NCBI GenBank assembly: GCA_914767715.1
Contig: OU612073.1
Span: forward strand, 4,402,001-4,466,000
Source: Membranipora membranacea
Taxonomy: Eukaryota > Bryozoa > Gymnolaemata > Cheilostomatida > Membraniporidae
Length of the DNA: 64,000 nt
Reading direction: 5' to 3'
Shown here: piece after piece, positions 59,059 to 64,000 of the stretch
Layout of the letters: each line of letters opens with the position of its first letter
Position numbering within the stretch: position 1 is the stretch's first letter
The notes under the pieces: generated by a model
What the model was told of the DNA's origin: nothing
The model's database searches: none
What the model saw: only the letters and a program-made list of their open reading frames with translations
Position numbers and translations under genes: made by a program

Positions 59059-62000
59059 ATGGGTTCTGTGATTGCGGAGCCAACTTTGGAAGCAGTGTTG
59101 CAAGCCTTGAGGGTCTTATATCACAGCCCAGATAAATCTGACAAGGAAAGTGCCTCGATATGGCTAGAAGGATACCAAAAATCGGTAAGTAGGTTTTGTT
59201 TGGCTCTCCACTGATAAACACATTGGTAAGAAATAATTTGGTCAAACTTATAGCCGCTGGGAGAACAGTGAGTGCAAGTCAACTGTAAAAAATGATTTTA
59301 CATCATGGTGACATCTTTACCTGATGTGAAATATTTACCATGAGGCTAGATGTTAGTACCCTCATAACCTGTGCACGTCATCTACATTAAATCATGGTCA
59401 ACACAAAATTATTCGATCTGAATATAGTGACATCATTGAGGTATGATATTTTGGTATGATTCATTTCTTTTCAGATTTATGCATGGACAATATCAGACCA
59501 ACTTTTAGCTCAAAATGCAGACCTAGAGTCATGCTATTTTGCTGCTCAAACCATGAGAACTAAGGTAGGTTATGTTTTCAAGGCTGCAGATGGTTCAACA
59601 TCATCACCACAACTTATATTGTTATCTTCTTTGTCGTAGACCATTAGCTATGCTCAAGGCTGTGAAACTGTCTTAGTATATTAGTCATATTCGGTTTATG
59701 TGGCATTATCTATCAAAGTCAGTTACAGAATCGATGTCACATAGCCAAGCTACAGTCTTACAGGTTTGCTCTGTAGCAAACCACAGGCTACATAAAAAAT
59801 GCCCAAGAACTGGTTGATGATTAGCAATGAATACCATTCTGCGCATGCTCAGCTCTGGGCATGAGCTGATCTCTGCAAAATTGAGTCTCGGAATTCCGAA
59901 GCCATCTGATTGGCTACCTGCTCTGGTGACATACTCCCCAAAGCGTGCGGATATGTTATTAATAGTTATCCTCTCTTGTCATTATTAGCTGATTTTGATT
60001 GACAGTTTATGCAGGGGATATCCCATTTTTCCTTTCCAAAGTTGCAATCAGAACCCAAGCTAAACTCATTGTTCTTGCACATGCGCAAATTCAAGTCACG
60101 CATGATGCATACTTAGCCTTACGACACCTGCTTTGTGGTAATGATAGCCTAGTTTATCAGTGATCTACATGCCCAGTCAGATCACGAGAGTCAGTATGAA
60201 TGAATACAGCTAGTCAATCTGATCTATTTATTGACTACCAAGAGCAGTGTAGATTCCTATATACTACCAAATCTATGCTCACATTACATTATATTTATTG
60301 CTCTGGACTTTTGTGTTGCTAGTCTAGAGGAATCATAAACATATAAATACTCTAGACTCGAAACTATTGGCTATTTGATACATGCTTCAGTCCATTCCCC
60401 ATGACGCAACGTGACTGTGCTATCCACTTGAGGAGGATTTTTTAGGACGATGTTGTATATATACTACGGTTCATATCGGACTTTCAACTGCATAATGTTC
60501 ACAAGACACCTCTGAAGCACCCAGGACGGGCAATTTCTGGATCCTGTGGCATTGCGCACCAGAGGAAAAGTCATCTTTTATGCTTTGGTTATTAGCTTAT
60601 TTAGGTCGCTTTGGTTTAATGGATTGGGATCCAATGTGATGCAGGCCACACACAGAAAAGACATGTTATTTACTGTGGGAAGACCCTATGATACATGTCA
60701 TGACTAATGAATACCATAAGAATCTATCATAATAGGAGTTGCCCTCTCTGTCAGAATGCTTATAATTCTAATATGTCATTACTTTTTTTGGGAAATAGTA
60801 GAGTTGATTCAAGCTGTTTGGTGATATTCATGTATTAGTAGGGATGTATAGAAAACACAGTGATTTCGTAACTATGTCCCATAACTCATGACACAATTTT
60901 TTGACAGTGTCAGATATCATTGCCTCAAAATTGCTCATCTTAGAAGACAATTTCAGAGCAGCTGATTCAAGATGATCAATTAAACAATTGTGATATGATT
61001 ACAGTGGACACCAAAAAAGAATGGTAAGGTCTCAAACTCTATGAAATTCATTATATTTTCTATGTAATGAGTCTCCAAAGTTGGCATCGCTCAATATATT
61101 AGAATTATAAGCATTCTTACAGAGAGGACAACTCCTAAAATAATTTATACCAATGTTATTTATTAGTCATGACATGTAGCATAGGGTCTTCCCACAAAAA
61201 ATAATGAGTCTTTTCTGCATGTGGTTTGCATCACAATGGATCCTCATCCATTAAACCAAAGCGTCCTAAATGAACTAATAACAAATGCATAAAAGATGAT
61301 TTTACCTCTGGATCTAAAATTGCCCCCCATGGGTGCTTTAGAGGTGTGTTGTAAGCAGTATTCAGTTGGAAATCCAGTATGAACCGTTGTATCTGTGCAA
61401 TATCGTCCTTAAAATTCCTCCTCAAAGACAATTATTTTGCCTAATATCAAAATAGCACAATGTCTAGACGCGGCGTCACGCTTAAACTAATATTTTCAGA
61501 ATAAGTGTTCAATTAGCTTTCCAACGATTTATAAAATGTCTAAATCGGACAACGTTGGTATCATAACCTTAAACCACTGCTGCCACAGGTTTTAAATAGA
61601 GAGTTAAACTTAAATTTTTGACTGGTGGCTCTGCTGGGCAAAACCCACCTGTGGCAGCAGGGGTTTGAAACAGAATCCACAGAGAGCTATAGAGTCCAGC
61701 TGCTGATACTCGTTAATTGCAATTCGCACCCTATACCCATTTACACCAGTACTACCTACCCTACCCTACTACAGGATGTGAAAATATTCTGATTCACTGA
61801 TTTACATTCAGCGATCTGGCCAAAAATAGTAAAACTTGTAAAATTCAGTAAATTTTGATTCAAATCCTATGGTATCATTGGCAACTTTGCAAACACTCTG
61901 ATAATTTAATGAGGGAAGTTATATTTGGGACATTTTTGTGAATACTCAATTTAAAATCCAATGAAAGTTTTCATCCTGTTTGGTAATCTCAAAGAGACAG

Positions 62001-63774
62001 AGGGTGGGTTGTTCTTTATACTTCTTTTCATTTCAACTGAATTACGTGAGAACTTCTCTCCCACGCCATATTTACCCTTCATACACACATCCATAGATTA
62101 AAACTATCTCACAGGGGTGTCCGAATGCCAACGTAGTTGGGCAGGTAACCTGTACAGGTTTGGCATAAATTGATAGAAAACAGGTTTTGGTTGACGGTCA
62201 GAAAAATGATTTGCTGATGGTAATTGCATGAGTGGCATTGATCAAACGATTTTATTTGTTGGATGGGCAGAACAACATTTGGCGGATGGATTTGACTGTA
62301 CACTGTTCACGCATAGACAGAGGGACAAATCACTTTGATCGACAAACAGAACAAATTTTTACATGCTAAAAGAGATTGTGACCATAGAAAGATAGACTCA
62401 ACTAACCCTGTCTTCATCTACAGAAACTTGATCTTAATCTTAATGTCTGCTCCCTTAGTCACTATTGGTCGTTGCAATAAAGATGAAAAGTCTCAATCTC
62501 TGATGACTTGAGATGCCTCTCCTTAAACTGGCACACTGTGGCCCAATGACCTGACAGTGGAGGTTTAGCTGAGCATTATATTGTGTTGAGAAAATTTTAC
62601 TACAAAATGTTGCCCGATTGTCACAGTTTAGATGATATCCAGTCACAAGTGTTGAAATTGAGACATTTTATACATTGGCATTACTATGTGGACAGGGTAT
62701 GTTTCTTTTGAACTACCATTCTGTCTAAATTGCCAGTCAAATTGTTTCAGAATGAGAAAATCGCTGTAATGCCACAACAAAAGTGGATAGCTCAGTGACG
62801 TCGCGTTGCAAGGAATGCACTGAATTATGAAGGACCATAGAGTTATAACTCAATGGGTAGGACGCTTTCAGCCTGTAGTTTCCGGTCTAGAGTGTTTTTA
62901 TGATTATGAGTGGAATATAAGGCATATAGTAACATGAAGAAAACAATAATTGACATCAACACCATAATTGAAAAATCTGTATCCACAGCCACCAATACCA
63001 TACATTAGACTAGTAAGTAGCTTCAGACTTCTATTAATTTATCATACCGCAGATTCAACATCAATTCTATGAGTTACCTGCAGAGACGCACAAGTCCCTG
63101 AAGGATTCTCTCATGAACCACATATCATCATGTGATCACAATACTAGTGGAGTGGTTGTCACTCAGCTTTCTCTGGCACTGGCTGACCTGGCACTTCTCA
63201 TGGCTACATGGAAAAATGCAGTGCCTGATCTGCTGTCAAAGTTTGAGCCGAATCCAAACTCCTATTCTATACTCATAGAGGTTTTGACCGTTCTACCAGA
63301 GGAGGTATATATATTCACCACATTTATAGCAAGTCTACGAGCCCATATTGAAATATCTGGTATTCAAATGTTTTGACCATTAGGCCTATTATAATGTCCA
63401 AAACCTAATCCCTAAGTGCTTTAGTTAGTTGATGATAATAACAGCACTTTTGATTCCAGTTTTTACACACAAGAAGCTGCTGTCAAGCGATTGCAACAGA
63501 CAGCTAATTCACAAAATATGTTGCTTCTTAGTCTCAGGTTACTGGACCAGTCAAGGTCTTAGTCTCAGGTTACTGGACCAGTCAAGGTTCTGAGGGAAAC
63601 CTGTATAGTCCATGCATATCTAGGCAGACCTGTCATGAACCTGTTAAATTTCCTTGTCATATACCAGATTTATTTTGACAGGTATCAAGTAGACACCTGA
63701 GGCTTGGTAAGAATAGAAGAGCAGAGCTTACTGACCAATTCTTAGAAGCCTTTAATGGTGTCCATCAGTTTCTG
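59059..63774 (+). CDS. TNPO3: Transportin-3, N-terminal part (gene leaves the window)
   Basis: Four coding exons: 59059-59184, 59475-59564, 63053-63304 and 63682-63774. All are phase 0 with GT donors and AG acceptors, and they encode the first 187 residues. The start [20 protein letters not shown] matches the N-terminus of the family. Strong conserved blocks follow: [49 protein letters not shown] and [17 protein letters not shown]3 is an importin-beta-type karyopherin of HEAT repeats that carries SR splicing factors into the nucleus. This part is the N-terminal Ran-binding region. Intron 2 is 3.5 kb and holds a 1-kb foldback element. The remaining exons (human about 923 residues) lie beyond base 64000. 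Confidence 0.96.
60427..61427. mobile_element. About 1-kb foldback element in TNPO3 intron 2
   Basis: The arms 60427-60780 and about 61090-61427 are imperfect inverted copies, with matching blocks such as GAGGAGGATTTTTTAGGAC / AAAATTCCTCCTC, ATGACATGT and TCCATTAAACCAAAGCG. There is a single-copy spacer of about 300 bases and no coding potential. Confidence 0.8.
63530..63593. repeat. About 31-bp direct duplication in TNPO3 intron 3
   Basis: CTTAGTCTCAGGTTACTGGA plus CCAGTCAAGGT occurs twice in tandem. Confidence 0.9.
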
Positions 63775-63952
63775 GTAAGTTGGTCCAACTCCTTCGAAAA
63801 TCAGTAATGGTAAATAATAACAAGGTAATGGTGGTTATCCCCATTTCTTCCTGGGAGACTTCCAGGAGGGTAATATTTGATTTGACATGTATATTCTCGT
63901 ATGCTGTTCCATAGGGCAACAAAATATGCAAATAATAGAAAATACTCTGCTA

Positions 63953-63999
63953 TAGAATTCTAGGGACTCAAATAACAAAATAGAATTCTAGGGACTCTA
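63953..63999. repeat. Short direct repeat at the window edge
   Basis: AGAATTCTAGGGACTC occurs twice, 26 bases apart start to start. It may extend beyond the window. Confidence 0.7.
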
Positions 64000-64000
64000 A

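Noticed and set aside
62785-62880. Further tRNA-like sequences (TGGATAGCTCAGTGACG and ATAACTCAATGGGTAGGACG)
   Set aside because: Two A-box-like strings but no credible B box; too decayed to call.

Overview
This is a eukaryotic, intron-rich, AT-rich nuclear window. The genes have animal-type products and short to medium introns, so the source is an animal. The divergence of the proteins and the density of small foldback repeats would suit a non-bilaterian animal such as a sponge, but that placement is inference.

Layout. 146-8399 (-): the 5' ten coding exons of a U1/matrin-type C2H2 zinc-finger gene that runs off the left edge. About 8.4-14.1 kb: gene-poor and repeat-bearing. 14157-17891 (+): a complete six-exon CTDNEP1/Dullard phosphatase gene. 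17.9-22.8 kb: no gene recognised. 22819-37720 (-): a complete 20-exon beta-COP (COPB1) gene, 953 codons plus stop when my exons are joined. About 39.3-41309 (+): an ATF4-type bZIP gene whose 5' leader carries short uORFs and one uORF overlapping the main start out of frame. 43349-43714 (-): two coding-like exons of unknown identity. About 44632-52392 (-): a fast-evolving gene that I tentatively relate to the DNA-repair scaffold SPIDR. 52.4-59.0 kb: intergenic and rich in repeats, including a tandem U2-snRNA-derived element. 59059 to the right edge (+): the first four coding exons of transportin-3 (TNPO3).

COPB1 and the bZIP gene are divergent, the bZIP and SPIDR-like genes converge, and the SPIDR-like gene and TNPO3 are divergent. 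There is no operon logic; these are unrelated housekeeping and stress genes.

Mobile DNA is mostly non-autonomous. It includes a hAT-type element with an 8-bp target duplication, a tRNA-derived SINE with a 13-bp duplication, U2-derived repeats, a 2.6-kb element with repeated ACGTC motifs filling one COPB1 intron, many foldback elements, short palindrome families and several minisatellites. I found no intact transposase or reverse transcriptase. The points most worth following are the ATF4-like uORF arrangement, the U2-derived element lying in the loop of a palindrome, and the ACGTC-repeat element.
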